Shown: positions 20,301 to 29,085, numbered from the stretch's first letter. The stretch: DNA of 64,000 nt from Ktedonospora formicarum (GCF_016587355.1 NZ_BNJF01000001.1:2554501-2618500), one strand, 5' to 3'. Notes: generated from the sequence alone by a model not told the origin. Made by a program: numbers and translations.

Positions 20301-20469
20301 CGGGTGTACGTGTCGTCTGCCCCCGCCGCGAAGGCGGAACATTGGTGCGCTGCTCCATCTGAGCCTTCTGAATACTCTGAGAGCCTAATGCTCCAGCAGC
20401 GCTACTGACACGCGACGCACCAGAGGCGGGCTGTCGCTTTGAATCTTTCTTCTGATTACCACCTGCCAT
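17326..20469 (-). CDS. ftsK: FtsK/SpoIIIE-type DNA translocase
   Basis: 1047 residues. A Ser/Gly/Lys-rich start is followed by four or five membrane helices (about 115-260), a long acidic and Pro-rich linker (260-470), the RecA-like motor with Walker A AGATGAGKS near residue 660 and Walker B IVIIIDELADLMM, and a C-terminal winged-helix gamma domain (about 925-980: ASISLLQRRLRVGYSRAARL) that would read KOPS-like polarity sequences. It pumps chromosome DNA through the closing septum (division or sporulation). The ATG follows AAGGAG. It converges on trmD. Confidence 0.95.
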   Translation of the reverse strand: MAGGNQKKDSKRQPASGASRVSSAAGALGSQSIQKAQMEQRTNVPPSRRGQTTRTPASSGSGRGKSVSSAGKKSGTSGRSSGASGTSTSSSSSGDIKFVQWLQAKWNALEAHQQQRFFSVILILLALLLLGSITVFSSTPVLKNIGQFFLLLLGWSVYPLSVGLFVFAIAHLREGMRNERLIRWSLVWGLIAIWLLLLVESRLLLGAGKAGLLADMLILPFLGWPPVVAHVSLFGLLVIAIIFTFRLTFGHVLFVVRFFQRLIADPQPASDDLLEEERPKKRRSSFLGQRPRFSRFGSSSGIKIGPQIDEEEEEEIDETPTIPNDRVQVERIVATAKRMAGHVEEVEEPIEFEQDFNLDEYEDPLNDINLHRQHVGLVPRRDLKVPPTPDARSYAASVRGANQQELPFEESASRRASGRKGAKRDPQNSASSMEPLAPNPRLASRQMQTATPAHEQKSSSTGKAAKNVPAQAMPNIVSRWKLPDTELLNNMDETKLQMYGDDTAELARLIQETLHSFRVNAEVRPEDISIGPTVIRFGIRPTGKPALKKDDKTGKMTPVLDAAGNIVYETRTRVSRIMALQNDLALVLEAKTIRMEAPVPGRPYVGVEIPNKNSRLVTLREVLETKEYQTAKGKSKLAVALGRDVAGQVKVGDLARMPHLLIAGATGAGKSVMINIIIASILTQATPDDVRLLMVDPKMVELNMYAGVPHLLSPVVIEVEKVVPLLKNAISEMERRYRLFSQLGVRNLDGYRKMRRERLAKGDTSLNNLPAIVIIIDELADLMMAAPDEVEAMICRLAQLARATGIHLVIATQRPSVDVITGLIKANIPTRISFMVSSAVDSRTIIDMGGAERLLGRGDMLYLPADVGRPERIQGAFLADEEAERLVEYWRHQATALASESENDPTLAATLQPVEPGWELKSEDHGTDDELDDDLLDRAEEVVREHGRASISLLQRRLRVGYSRAARLIDLLEERGIIGQFESGGRAREVFESHGGHRHHSDEQGNSLADVADDIASEERERNEFLRRQAEVRNISASSTHYRDEQE

Positions 20470-20600
20470 AATGTGGTTCTCTCCTTAGTACCCAACACCG
20501 GAGTCAAACGTTATGATAGCGCAGATGTTCAAAAGAAGCAAGTAGCAAAACAGCCGCATTTTTCTCAGTAGAGCTTATAGCGCCCGGTGAGGCATATACA

Positions 20601-22097
20601 TTAATGAGAAGTAGGCGGGACAGGCAAGGCATTTCCCTGCCACAATTGCAATGCTCCACTGCGCAGTGCTAGAAAGAGCGTTTTACCATCAGGAGACCAC
20701 TGCAAGATGCTGTATGCAAGCATGTTACTGGCTATACTCCCCCCATCGCTGCTAACGGACACGGCATCGCTTTTTAGCATACGACCAGTGACGCAATCAT
20801 ACCACTCTATATGATTATTCTGACGATTAAATGCCGCGAGCACACGTCCATCGGGTCGCAAAGCGAAGGTCCGTAATCCAGGCGCGGTAACCTCCTCCTT
20901 CGCCAACGTAGCCAGAGCCTTGTCATGCACATCAATAGCTGGTACACCTTCCAATGAATAGCGCTTGATCTCATCCTTATTCAAACCAGTGTTGCCCGGC
21001 ATAGTAATTCGCACATTCCAGTACAGTACCGCTAGATAGCGGCCATCGGGAGACCATGAGATACATGCAGCACTCCATATGTACTCTCTCCTTGCCTTAA
21101 CGGTCCCGCTACTCACCACATGCATACTACCGGGCTGCCAGAACGTAAAGCCCTCCCCGTTATGCGGCGACCCAACGGTCAGATCCTGAGTGCTCTGGCT
21201 AATGCGTGTCACCAGGTGCCCATTAGAATCCCATTGCAGACCAGCTTTCGCGCTAGCATCCCACATACGCGCATCTTGCGGAACCAGTTTCCCCTGCGGC
21301 TCATCCCAAACCTGAGACAGGTAAAAAAAGCGCGTGCTTTGCACATTGTTTCCGGGCACAAGTGAGACTGTAAGATGTAAGGGAAAACTCACTTCAACCA
21401 ATCCAGCCAGCATTTGAGAGGCGATCGCGCCTCGCTGAGCAGTAGGCGATGAGCTAGATCGCATAATATAGAAAGCGCAGATTAGCTTTTTGCCATCAGG
21501 CGACCAGCTAAGACCTAGATATGAGATACCATCACGCACTTCCTGAGCAGTCAGGCTTAACTTGCTTGCCTTTTCAAGGATAGCCTGGGCTAGCGAGATT
21601 TGAGCCAATGGTTTCTGTGAATGCGCATCAAAGAGCCTTATATTCGCGCCCTCTATTTTGTTATTGGCGCGCGAGAACACAGCGAAATTGCAATATTCAC
21701 GTTCCATCACTGCGATGATCTTTTGATTGGGGGAGAGTTCAGCAGCACCAATGCAGGAACTCGTCGTTATTGCACTGACTGAAGAAGGACTTGAAGGGAG
21801 AGAGAGGAGGCCAACCAACCCGGCCCAACCACCACTCATCAAGGTCAGGGTGAGCAAACCCAACAGAAAGATCATCACAACAATGGGCATGCGAACCTTC
21901 TGCTTAGGCCAGAATGACGCCCATTCCAACAGAGTAGCATCATCTAACTTCTTGCTTGGTTTATTCCGCATCTTATACGACCTGGATGGGGTACGCGAAG
22001 GCTTCTCCACTTCATGTTCAACATCATCAAGGTCAACTATTTCCAGCTCCAGCTCCTCATTATCGGGCGGATCTGAATGATTATTCAATGGCGTCAT
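20601..22097 (-). CDS. Membrane-anchored WD40/PD40-like beta-propeller protein
   Basis: 498 residues. The N-terminus is acidic, then basic; one membrane helix lies at about 70-95 (IVVMIFLLGLLTLTLMSGGW); the rest is a propeller-like repeat domain with recurring blades containing LSWSPDGKKL, ISWSPDGRYLAVLYW and LQWSPDGKTLFLAL. No catalytic motif is seen. A scaffold or sensing role is likely. It is 130 bases from ftsK on the same strand, so a shared transcript is possible but unproven. Confidence 0.75.
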   Translation of the reverse strand: MTPLNNHSDPPDNEELELEIVDLDDVEHEVEKPSRTPSRSYKMRNKPSKKLDDATLLEWASFWPKQKVRMPIVVMIFLLGLLTLTLMSGGWAGLVGLLSLPSSPSSVSAITTSSCIGAAELSPNQKIIAVMEREYCNFAVFSRANNKIEGANIRLFDAHSQKPLAQISLAQAILEKASKLSLTAQEVRDGISYLGLSWSPDGKKLICAFYIMRSSSSPTAQRGAIASQMLAGLVEVSFPLHLTVSLVPGNNVQSTRFFYLSQVWDEPQGKLVPQDARMWDASAKAGLQWDSNGHLVTRISQSTQDLTVGSPHNGEGFTFWQPGSMHVVSSGTVKARREYIWSAACISWSPDGRYLAVLYWNVRITMPGNTGLNKDEIKRYSLEGVPAIDVHDKALATLAKEEVTAPGLRTFALRPDGRVLAAFNRQNNHIEWYDCVTGRMLKSDAVSVSSDGGSIASNMLAYSILQWSPDGKTLFLALRSGALQLWQGNALPVPPTSH

Positions 22098-22383
22098 GCC
22101 TTTTCCGTTCTTCGCTCACTCGAAACTACGCGTACGACATTGGCAATTACTACTATATGATAGACTGCATAGTTATACAAGCGACAGAAGTACAGTCATG
22201 AAACGCTTATCAGATAGCTTACTCTACCTCACTATACAAACGATTCTGTCTCAAGGCTGACACTCATTAGCAAGAGGACAATTTGTCAAAACTGCAATGA
22301 TCCTAAACACGAGTCTGCTCTCCTACTGCAGTGAAATCGTTGTATGATGTCACATAGAATGATACATACTATGGAGGTCGTCA

Positions 22384-23361
22384 ATGAAACTTCTAGTGAC
22401 TGGTGGAGCTGGATACATCGGGAGCGTCATGACCAAGCAACTTGTCGAGGCTGGACATGAAGTAACCGTGATGGATAATTTTACTAAGGGCCATCATCAA
22501 GCCGTACAATCGCAGGTACGCATAGTAGAGTCAGACTTGTTAGATCCTCAAAGGCTCAAAGAGGTTCTCAGCGAGGGCTATACAGGCGTGCTGCACTTCG
22601 CGGCACTTTCGCTGGTTGGTGAATCCGTCACTCAGCCAGAACGCTACTACCGCAACAACGTCGTGGGGACACTCAACCTGCTCGATGCCATGCGTGAGAA
22701 TGGGGTTAAGAGGTTAGTCTTCTCATCAACAGCGGCAGTCTACGGTGCTCCTGAAGGGATACCAATTCTCGAAACATCTCCTACACGCCCAACCAATCCA
22801 TACGGCGGCTCAAAATTGGCAGTCGATCAAATGCTTGGCTTTGAGGCAGAGGCCCATGGACTGGCAGCAGTAAGCCTGCGCTACTTCAACGTCGCGGGGG
22901 CTAGCGGCGACATTGGTGAGCTACACAATCCCGAAACCCATCTGATTCCTCTAGTATTGCAGGCAGCAGCGGGCAAGCGCGAATCCGTCCAGATCTACGG
23001 CACAGATTATGCCACTCCTGATGGAACGGCCATTCGAGATTACATTCATGTCGAAGACCTGGCACGCGCACATACAATAGCCTTCGAGCACGCACAAGCA
23101 GGCAGGCATACAATCTATAACCTGGGCAACGGCAAAGGTTTCTCCGTACGCGAGGTTATTGAAACAGCACGCCGCGTCACAGGTAAACCGATTAAAGCTA
23201 TCGAAAGCGAGCGACGCGTGGGTGATCCGCCAGTACTTGTGGCCTCTAGCGAGAAGGTCCAGCGAGAACTGGGCTGGCAACCACAGAAGCCCGAGCTAAG
23301 TACAATGATCGCTGACGCCTGGAACTGGATGCAGACGCACCCCCAGGGATATACAAGCTAA
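22384..23361 (+). CDS. galE: UDP-glucose 4-epimerase
   Basis: 325 residues, the usual size. It interconverts UDP-glucose and UDP-galactose with bound NAD. The Rossmann signature TGGAGYIGS is at the N-terminus. The catalytic Ser-Ser-Thr (VFSSTAAVYG) and Tyr-x3-Lys (Y140, K144 in NPYGGSKLAVDQ) are present. The C-terminal substrate part has RDYIHVEDLARAH and NLGNGKGFSVREVI. The ATG follows GGAGG. It is a lone gene closed by a very long hairpin shared with rnj. Confidence 0.93.
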   Translation: MKLLVTGGAGYIGSVMTKQLVEAGHEVTVMDNFTKGHHQAVQSQVRIVESDLLDPQRLKEVLSEGYTGVLHFAALSLVGESVTQPERYYRNNVVGTLNLLDAMRENGVKRLVFSSTAAVYGAPEGIPILETSPTRPTNPYGGSKLAVDQMLGFEAEAHGLAAVSLRYFNVAGASGDIGELHNPETHLIPLVLQAAAGKRESVQIYGTDYATPDGTAIRDYIHVEDLARAHTIAFEHAQAGRHTIYNLGNGKGFSVREVIETARRVTGKPIKAIESERRVGDPPVLVASSEKVQRELGWQPQKPELSTMIADAWNWMQTHPQGYTS

Positions 23362-23368
23362 CGACATA

Positions 23369-23435
23369 TAGGAAACAAAAGAAACGGTACGGGGGCTGCT
23401 AATGGCAACCCCCGTACCGTTTCTTTTGTTTCCTA
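23369..23435. terminator. 27-bp perfect hairpin between galE and rnj
   Basis: Arms 23369-23395 and 23409-23435 are perfectly complementary, loop 13. The rnj stop codon (TAG, minus strand 23433-23435) forms the base of the stem. Each strand carries T-rich 3' arm sequence (TTTCTTTTG), so it may act in both directions. Confidence 0.85.
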
Positions 23436-25094
23436 AACTTCCATGACGACCGGCAGAATCATCGGACGGCGGCGAGTCTTCTCATAGAGATACTCACTCA
23501 GCGTACTTTTGATCTTATCCTTCACAAAGGACCAGTCAGAGCTATGTCCATTCAGGTTACTCAACGATGCCACGACACGTTCGCGGGCGTTCGCGAGCAA
23601 TTCCTCAGCATCACGCATATAGACAAAGCCGCGTGTCACGATATCGGGTCCAGCAATGGGTGCACCAGTCTCTTTATCGACCGTGAGCACAGCCATCAAG
23701 ATGCCATCCTGTGAAAGTACTTTGCGATCACGGAGGACAATCTGACCCACATCGCCAACACTCAAGCCATCTACATAGACATTGCCTGAAGTGACATGGT
23801 CAACCAGATCAATACGTTCTGGTGAGACCTCAATCACATCGCCATCTTCCGCGACTACGATATTCTCCTCGGCGATACCAAGCGAATATGCCAGCTTAGC
23901 ATGTAAGATCAACTGTCGATACTCACCATGAATTGGCATAAAGAACTTCGGTCGCACCAGACTCAGCATGAGCTTCAGTTCTTCCTGTGCAGCGTGACCG
24001 GAGACATGCACATTCGAGAGCCCCTGATAGAGCACATCCGCCCCCTGTTTAAACAGGTTATTAATGGTGCGATGTACCATCTTCTCGTTGCCCGGCACAG
24101 GAGTAGCAGAGAGGATAACTGTATCTCCCTCCTGAATGCGAATCAAGCGATGATCCTGGTTAGCGATGCGTGTCAAAGCTGAGGTTGGCTCCCCCTGGCT
24201 ACCGGTGCAGATAACCACAATCTGTTCAGGATTGAACTTATTGATATCTTCAGCCCGGATAAGCATCCCCTTTGGCACCCGTAGATAACCAAGCTCGATT
24301 GCCATCTGCACATTGTTAATCATGCTTCGGCCTGTCAGAGCCACAAAGCGCTCGTAACGCTCCGCTGTATCAACCACCTGCTGTACACGTGAGATCAGCG
24401 AAGCAAAGGTAGCCACAATAACGCGCCCCGGTGCATTCGCAAAGATCTTATCGAGCGAATCATTAATAACACGCTCTGAAGGTGTATAACCCGGAGACTC
24501 AACGCGAGTGCTATCACCTAACATAAGCAACACGCCTTCATTGCCTAGACGTCCTAGCGTCCCCAAATCGGCGGGTTTACCATCGATAGGTGTGTAATCG
24601 AACTTGTAGTCACCAGTATGGACAACGGTGCCAAGTGGCGTGCGAATCACAATACCAACTGCGTCAGGAATACTATGATTGACACGGAAGAACTCGACAC
24701 CACATTCACCTAATTGTAGTGAAACTTCAGGTGAGATAACATTAATAGCAACTTTATCGAGCATACGATGCTCTTTGAGTTTGACCTGTATCAGCCCCTG
24801 AGTCAGGCGTGTTGCAAAGAGGGGAGGAAAATTGAGCATAGGCAAGATGTAGGGGAGACCACCAACATGATCTTCGTGACCATGGGTTATCAATATTCCA
24901 CGTATACGATGCTTCTTATCAGCAAGATAGCTCGCATCAGGGATAACCAGATCCACACCAAACATTTCGTCATCGGGGAACATCACGCCCACATCCACAA
25001 TCAAGATGTCGTCATTGTACTCAACGACCATCATGTTTTTTCCAACTTCACCTAAGCCACCCAGGGGTACAATACGAATTTTACCCTTTGTCAA
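23433..25094 (-). CDS. rnj: Ribonuclease J
   Basis: 553 residues, typical for RNase J, an endonuclease and 5'-3' exonuclease that processes and degrades mRNA. The metallo-beta-lactamase core has LITHGHEDHVGGLPY (zinc ligands), NHSIPDAVG, VVHTGDYKFDYTP, the beta-CASP part has LGDSTRVESPGYTPSE and CTGSQGEP, then HVSGHAAQEELKLM and PIHGEYRQL. The start is a TTG at 25094, eight bases after AGGAGGTCC; upstream in-frame codons include this site and are excluded. Stand-alone gene. Confidence 0.95.
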   Translation of the reverse strand: MTKGKIRIVPLGGLGEVGKNMMVVEYNDDILIVDVGVMFPDDEMFGVDLVIPDASYLADKKHRIRGILITHGHEDHVGGLPYILPMLNFPPLFATRLTQGLIQVKLKEHRMLDKVAINVISPEVSLQLGECGVEFFRVNHSIPDAVGIVIRTPLGTVVHTGDYKFDYTPIDGKPADLGTLGRLGNEGVLLMLGDSTRVESPGYTPSERVINDSLDKIFANAPGRVIVATFASLISRVQQVVDTAERYERFVALTGRSMINNVQMAIELGYLRVPKGMLIRAEDINKFNPEQIVVICTGSQGEPTSALTRIANQDHRLIRIQEGDTVILSATPVPGNEKMVHRTINNLFKQGADVLYQGLSNVHVSGHAAQEELKLMLSLVRPKFFMPIHGEYRQLILHAKLAYSLGIAEENIVVAEDGDVIEVSPERIDLVDHVTSGNVYVDGLSVGDVGQIVLRDRKVLSQDGILMAVLTVDKETGAPIAGPDIVTRGFVYMRDAEELLANARERVVASLSNLNGHSSDWSFVKDKIKSTLSEYLYEKTRRRPMILPVVMEV

Positions 25095-25571
25095 TGTATA
25101 AAGGACCTCCTGATATACTCTATATATCACGTTTTAACAAACGTTTATTCAATTTATGTATCTTCACTCCTGCATTCTCCCGCAGGAGGTAAAGCCAAAA
25201 TAAGCTATAATATGCCATTTGACAGTGTAACATAGCAAACATAAAAATACAAGCCAGAGTGCTTACTAGCCCACCGCCTGACAAAGGAATGAAAGCTTTT
25301 TCCCATGCCTGGTATAACTTCTTAAAACACAGGGCAAAGGTCCTTATCGCGATGCCTCAAGCCCCCTTACCATCTTCCAAGAACATATAGGAAATCGCTA
25401 TAATAGTCATTATCGGCACAGGCGTTATCTTTCACCACTAAATAGAACAAATTCGAAGCGGAAAATCTTTCATTGCCAAGCCAAATTTTCTCTCCTCGCG
25501 GCGGCAGTAGCGTGAAGATTCTTATGCAGAGGTAACTTTTGAGAAGCCTGGAAAAGAAGTCGCAAAAGGGC
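25095..25571. other. Intergenic region between rnj and tRNA-Phe
   Basis: About 480 bp without a gene. It includes a CTCCTGC / GCAGGAG hairpin (25167-25173 / 25182-25188) in the rnj leader, which repeats the core of the rnj ribosome-binding site. No other feature is recognised. Confidence 0.35.
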
Positions 25572-25600
25572 TTGACGATTCGGGGGAGACCTGCTATAGT
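25572..25600 (+). promoter_or_regulatory. Promoter of tRNA-Phe
   Basis: TTGACG (25572-25577), a 17-base spacer and TATAGT (25595-25600) with an extended TG upstream. The expected transcription start is 2-4 bases before the tRNA. Confidence 0.75.
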
Positions 25601-25609
25601 ATGACCTAC

Positions 25610-25682
<73 letters not shown>

Positions 25683-25695
25683 CCTTCGGTATAAG

Positions 25696-25746
25696 AAAAG
25701 CCAGTCTAAACAAGCTTGTAAAGCCTGCTTAGACTGGCTTTTTCTT
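25696..25746. terminator. Terminator after tRNA-Phe
   Basis: 14-bp arms 25696-25709 and 25729-25742 (AAAAGCCAGTCTAA / TTAGACTGGCTTTT), with T-rich sequence after the right arm. It begins 13 bases after the tRNA. It can also serve the integrase remnant from the other side. Confidence 0.85.
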
Positions 25747-25779
25747 GACCTTAAAAGCACAATGACATCAAAACCGCTT

Positions 25780-26103
25780 TTAGCGGTCGAAGAGGTCGTC
25801 CAATTTCTCCATTGCCTCTTTCTGCATAGTTGGAAGTATGTGTGAATAGGTGTTCAGTGTCATTCCAATTTCACTATGCCCAAGAATCTCCTGCACAATC
25901 TTAGGATGAACCCCCTTAGAGAGTTGCAACGTCGCTGTGCTATGGCGTAGATCATGGAAACGTATATTCGGAAGGCCGACCTTTTCTAGCGGCTTTTTCA
26001 AGCGGCTAATCCTAAGAACGCCGCGACTGAAATCAATATCTTGCCACTTGAGCCCTACAGGCGCGGTAGCGCATGCCTTATGATTCTCTTTACACACGTG
26101 CAA
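25780..26103 (-). pseudogene. Tyrosine recombinase (integrase) remnant next to tRNA-Phe
   Basis: 107 codons. The piece GLKWQDIDFSRGVLRISR (from the middle of the catalytic domain) is joined directly to KKPLEKVGLPNIRFHDLRHS, so roughly 70 residues between them are deleted, and the N-terminal domains are missing. The HDLRHS, KGVHPKIVQEILGH and NTYSHILP (catalytic Tyr) boxes remain. It reads toward the tRNA, as expected for an element integrated at the tRNA 3' end. It is closely similar to the remnant at 1849-2190. Confidence 0.85.
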
Positions 26104-26139
26104 GGGCTCGCCGAATGTTGGGATTTACAACATATTTTC

Positions 26140-26910
26140 TCACTCTTCTGCTAGTGGCAAAGCAAGAGAAATACTCCCTTCTTGCTCACTCCAGATCCGT
26201 CCCCTATGCTCGTGCAAAATCTCATTACACAGTACATGACAAGATTCCAAGTCACCTTGTTCAAAGTCCCGCATCTCTGCTTCAAACACTTCATCTCTTC
26301 TAGAGGTGAGCCCCAGCAGATCACTTCTGAGGCGAAGCGTTACTTTCGCTTCCCGACCTATGGGCTCAAGCTGGATCTCGGCAGGCACAATATCAATATG
26401 TCCTGCCACTATATAATTAAGGAAGAAATGTTCCAAAAGCACCTGCAGCCAGAAAGGATCGCACATAACAAAAAGGGGTTGAGCAGGCGTGTTCACTTGC
26501 ACGATATAATCGGGACAGAGTGAAATGCGTTGCTGGATGACCAGTCCAAGTAAGACCACGAGATCGGTTCGGATGAAGTGTTTACAGAGTAGCTCATTTC
26601 TTGCATCGGGGGCAACATCACGCAGTTCAAACAGAAGATTTTTCATGCGCATTTCTCGATCTTGCATCGTCTGCAAATAGCCTAACCAGCGCTCATCTCG
26701 ATCTTGCCGTACATCTCGTGCTGGGGATGAAGCCTCTTGCTTCTGCTCTGAGATCGCGTGCTGTAACCGGTATCGATATCCGGAAAGCACAGCTAACCCA
26801 TTGCCGAATTCATGATGGATCAGTTTGAGCAGCGCATAATTGATCGTAGCCTCTCTATTGAGAGTAGCTGTTCTAATGCGCTTGACCTGATCACTTTCGT
26901 TTGTTGCCAT
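26140..26910 (-). CDS. Degenerate histidine-kinase-like protein
   Basis: 256 residues. The ATG at 26910 has AAAGGA about eight bases upstream; a GTG 24 bases earlier is the alternative. A HisKA-like helix carries LIHHEFGNGLAVLSGY. The ATP-binding part is recognisable mostly by its end (ILHEHRGRIWSEQEGSISLALPL in family terms), while the G1 motif (DxGxG) and the G2 Gly pattern are absent, and the N box is replaced by LEHFFLNYIV. Kinase activity is therefore doubtful. It may be a phosphotransfer or regulatory partner. It lies inside the decayed element but is itself intact. Confidence 0.55.
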   Translation of the reverse strand: MATNESDQVKRIRTATLNREATINYALLKLIHHEFGNGLAVLSGYRYRLQHAISEQKQEASSPARDVRQDRDERWLGYLQTMQDREMRMKNLLFELRDVAPDARNELLCKHFIRTDLVVLLGLVIQQRISLCPDYIVQVNTPAQPLFVMCDPFWLQVLLEHFFLNYIVAGHIDIVPAEIQLEPIGREAKVTLRLRSDLLGLTSRRDEVFEAEMRDFEQGDLESCHVLCNEILHEHRGRIWSEQEGSISLALPLAEE

Positions 26911-27059
26911 GTTTGTTTTCCTTTCTCTCCCCACGCTTTTTCACTTTTGCCAAACCCCCTCTTGCCTATACTATGACACGAGTTGGAAACGTTGTATTGG
27001 CAAAGCCCTTCTCTCTCGTTGCTATCAGCTAGTTTTCCTTTTCCATCCCACTAACGCAA

Positions 27060-28285
27060 CTATACGCTTTTTACAGCCTCAGGCTCTGGGAAGACGACAG
27101 ACCAGTACACCGCGCCGCTTCTGGTATCTGGCTCCCCTTTGACCAGATGCAGACCGCCGTCATCAAACTGAGTGCCGACCTGATAGGAAAGAACCTTGCC
27201 CAATCGCCGCCGAAAGTCACCTTTCTAGATGTCTGCCAGGTCATCTGGTAAGGCATTATAGAGCCCTGCCAGGGTACTCTTTCCCCCCTCAACAAGAGAA
27301 CCGGCTTTCATGTCTTTGGCAAGGACAGATGCCAGGATATGATCCTGGTGATAATGGGCGTGCCAGGCGTGGAGGAATGCCGACCATTGAAGCGCGTCTT
27401 CGTCTTGCTCCTGCAATGCCTGTGCATTGGCTAAGAAACTTTCTGGAAACCCGCGTTCGAGAATGCCGCCAATCGTATTGACCCATGCTTGGAAGCTGCC
27501 CATTTTGATAGGTTCGCTGAGAGACGGTTTTGCAGCATCATACCAGGCACGAACCAGGGTCAGCAGAACAGCGATGATCTCACCACGATGGGCAGGTATC
27601 CACGTCTCTAAGTCGTGTTTGAAGCCGCCGCGCGTCCAGGGCTTGGCAGTTCTGGCATCCATGCGTATCCAATAGCAGCGGCGGGGAAGGTCGCCGCCGA
27701 GCTGAATATTGTTTCCCGTCGCCATCCAGGTCGCGCACTGGGCATAGACACCGTTACGGCTCTCTCCCAGAATGCGTTCCTTGACCGTGTGCGAGATCAG
27801 GGCTGAGTCCAGGCTTGCCGACTGGAGCCGCGCTTTGATGTTATCAATCGTCGTCGGTGGGATGCTCAGGAACAGCAGGCAGGTTCAGTGACGGAATCGG
27901 CGCGTAGTAGAGCCTGGCCTGTTCGTCATAGCCAGGGGGTCGTAATGAGTGTCCCATTTGGACGGATCACAGGAAATTCAATGATGCTATCGAGTAGAGG
28001 AAACGGCCAGTTTCCCAGGGTCAGAATATCCTTGACCATCGCATCTGGTGGTGGAGCGTGCATGAGGCCTTTGACCGTCACCGAAAGGAGTAGCATCCTC
28101 CTTTCATTGAATGCGCTCCAACTGACCATGTCGCACATAAATTGGCGTTTGTGCGTCGACTAGGTGGGAGATGGCATCCGCTGGGAGTTCGCGCCAGGGG
28201 CGATTTGAGACCAGCACCCCTGGCTATCCATCTGCTTGCAGCATTTTGGCGAATGCCGCAGTTAGTTCTTCATCCAAGTGGATAT
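27060..28285 (-). pseudogene. Broken mobile-element primase/helicase-like (D5-type) gene
   Basis: The pieces read in order on the minus strand but not in one frame. The start region (about 28285-28160) ends with VLVSNRPWRELPADAISHLV and carries a TAG at 28224-28226. It continues in another frame with APPPDAMVKDILTLGNWPFP, and a one-base excess in a run of five G at about 27935 is needed to go on into GYDEQARLYYAPIP. A further shift near 27850-27885 precedes TIDNIKARLQSASLD, then ATGNNIQLGGDLPRRC and GGFKHDLETWIPAHR. Another TAG at 27225-27227 interrupts the same frame, which then runs on to 27060. The order matches large replication ATPases of integrative elements, as far as I recognise them. 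It is certainly non-functional. Confidence 0.65.
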
Positions 28286-28354
28286 CTCTCCTTACGTGTA
28301 ACTACAACAGGGCACAAAAAAGGGCGCATGTTACTAGACCGCGCCCCAAGTTCC

Positions 28355-28444
28355 TCACCATTGGAACAATAACCAGAAACCAGGAGTAAGAAGGGCAAGG
28401 AACACGACAAGAAAGCCGATTGCTTTGATCCAACTCATGAACAT
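28355..28444 (-). CDS. 29-residue membrane peptide
   Basis: A tiny gene with a good ribosome-binding site (AAAAGGA, seven bases before the ATG at 28444). The peptide begins MFMSWIKAIG, has a single hydrophobic helix (FLVVFLALLTPGFWLLF) and ends QW. The larger open frame containing it extends upstream without a ribosome-binding site. It is in the mobile-element remnant, divergent from the zinc-ribbon gene. Function unknown; toxin-like and small-regulatory membrane peptides have this form. Confidence 0.45.
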   Translation of the reverse strand: MFMSWIKAIGFLVVFLALLTPGFWLLFQW

Positions 28445-28553
28445 GTTTCCATCCTTTTCCAAAAGCAAAACAGGATAGCTGCTTGTGCTTTTATTTGATC
28501 TCCTCTGTGCCTGATCCGTTTTATTACAGAGAATGATAACCGAGGAGCTTACG

Positions 28554-28787
28554 ATGCAACAATCAAGGATCACACGATGCCCTGAATGTGGGGGAGAACG
28601 TGTTTGGGTTTCAGTTTTCATACATATGAGCGGCTCCAGCGCTCTCTGGCTTAAGCAACCCAAACGTTCTGTTTCAATTTTCAATCAAAGTGATAACATA
28701 TCTGATACTCAAGCGCTTACCTGTATGAATTGTGGTCACACGACGCTTTATGCAAGTGAACCTGATAAACTCATACCAAACGAATAA
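28554..28787 (+). CDS. Small zinc-ribbon protein
   Basis: 77 residues from the ATG at 28554 (GAGGAG eight bases upstream). Two Cys pairs, CPECGG near the N-terminus and CMNCGHTTLYA near the C-terminus, would bind one zinc ion. The Cys pairs are about 45 residues apart, with IHMSGSSALWLKQPKRSVSI between. The family resembles small zinc-ribbon proteins ending in xCGHxxLYxxEPxKL. Function unknown; nucleic-acid or protein binding is possible. Confidence 0.65.
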   Translation: MQQSRITRCPECGGERVWVSVFIHMSGSSALWLKQPKRSVSIFNQSDNISDTQALTCMNCGHTTLYASEPDKLIPNE

Positions 28788-28919
28788 CACATCGTTCATA
28801 AGAGCACGGCCCCACTTACTTCATGCCCTTTGTTTCTAAGCCACAATAATTAGCGCTACAGGGCCGATATATTGAGATATAATGAGTCTAGTCTGTACTT
28901 CGAGAGAGGAAGGCCTATT

Positions 28920-29021
28920 ATGTCTATAACGCCTGTGATGTTAATCGCTGCTCTTGCCGTGTTTATCGTGGTTATTCTCAGTGCTGTCTTGACTTTCATT
29001 GCTATACGCCGGCGGATGTAG
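28920..29021 (+). CDS. 33-residue membrane peptide
   Basis: ATG at 28920 behind GAGAGAGGAAGG, stop TAG at 29019-29021. The peptide is MSITPVMLIAALAVFIVVIL and onwards: a single long hydrophobic helix ending in a basic IRRRM tail. A TATAAT at 28878-28883 may be its -10 box, and a hairpin with T-run follows, so the unit has promoter, ribosome site, frame and terminator. Function unknown. Confidence 0.55.
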   Translation: MSITPVMLIAALAVFIVVILSAVLTFIAIRRRM

Positions 29022-29032
29022 CTTTTGCGTTC

Positions 29033-29085
29033 TGGTATCAGGCCAGCCCTTACAGCGTGCATGTATAAGAGCTGGTCTGATACCA
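29033..29085 (+). terminator. Terminator after the 33-residue peptide gene
   Basis: Arms TGGTATCAGGCCAGC (29033-29047) and GCTGGTCTGATACCA (29071-29085), 15 bp with one mismatch, followed by TTTTA. It starts 12 bases after the stop. Confidence 0.75.
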
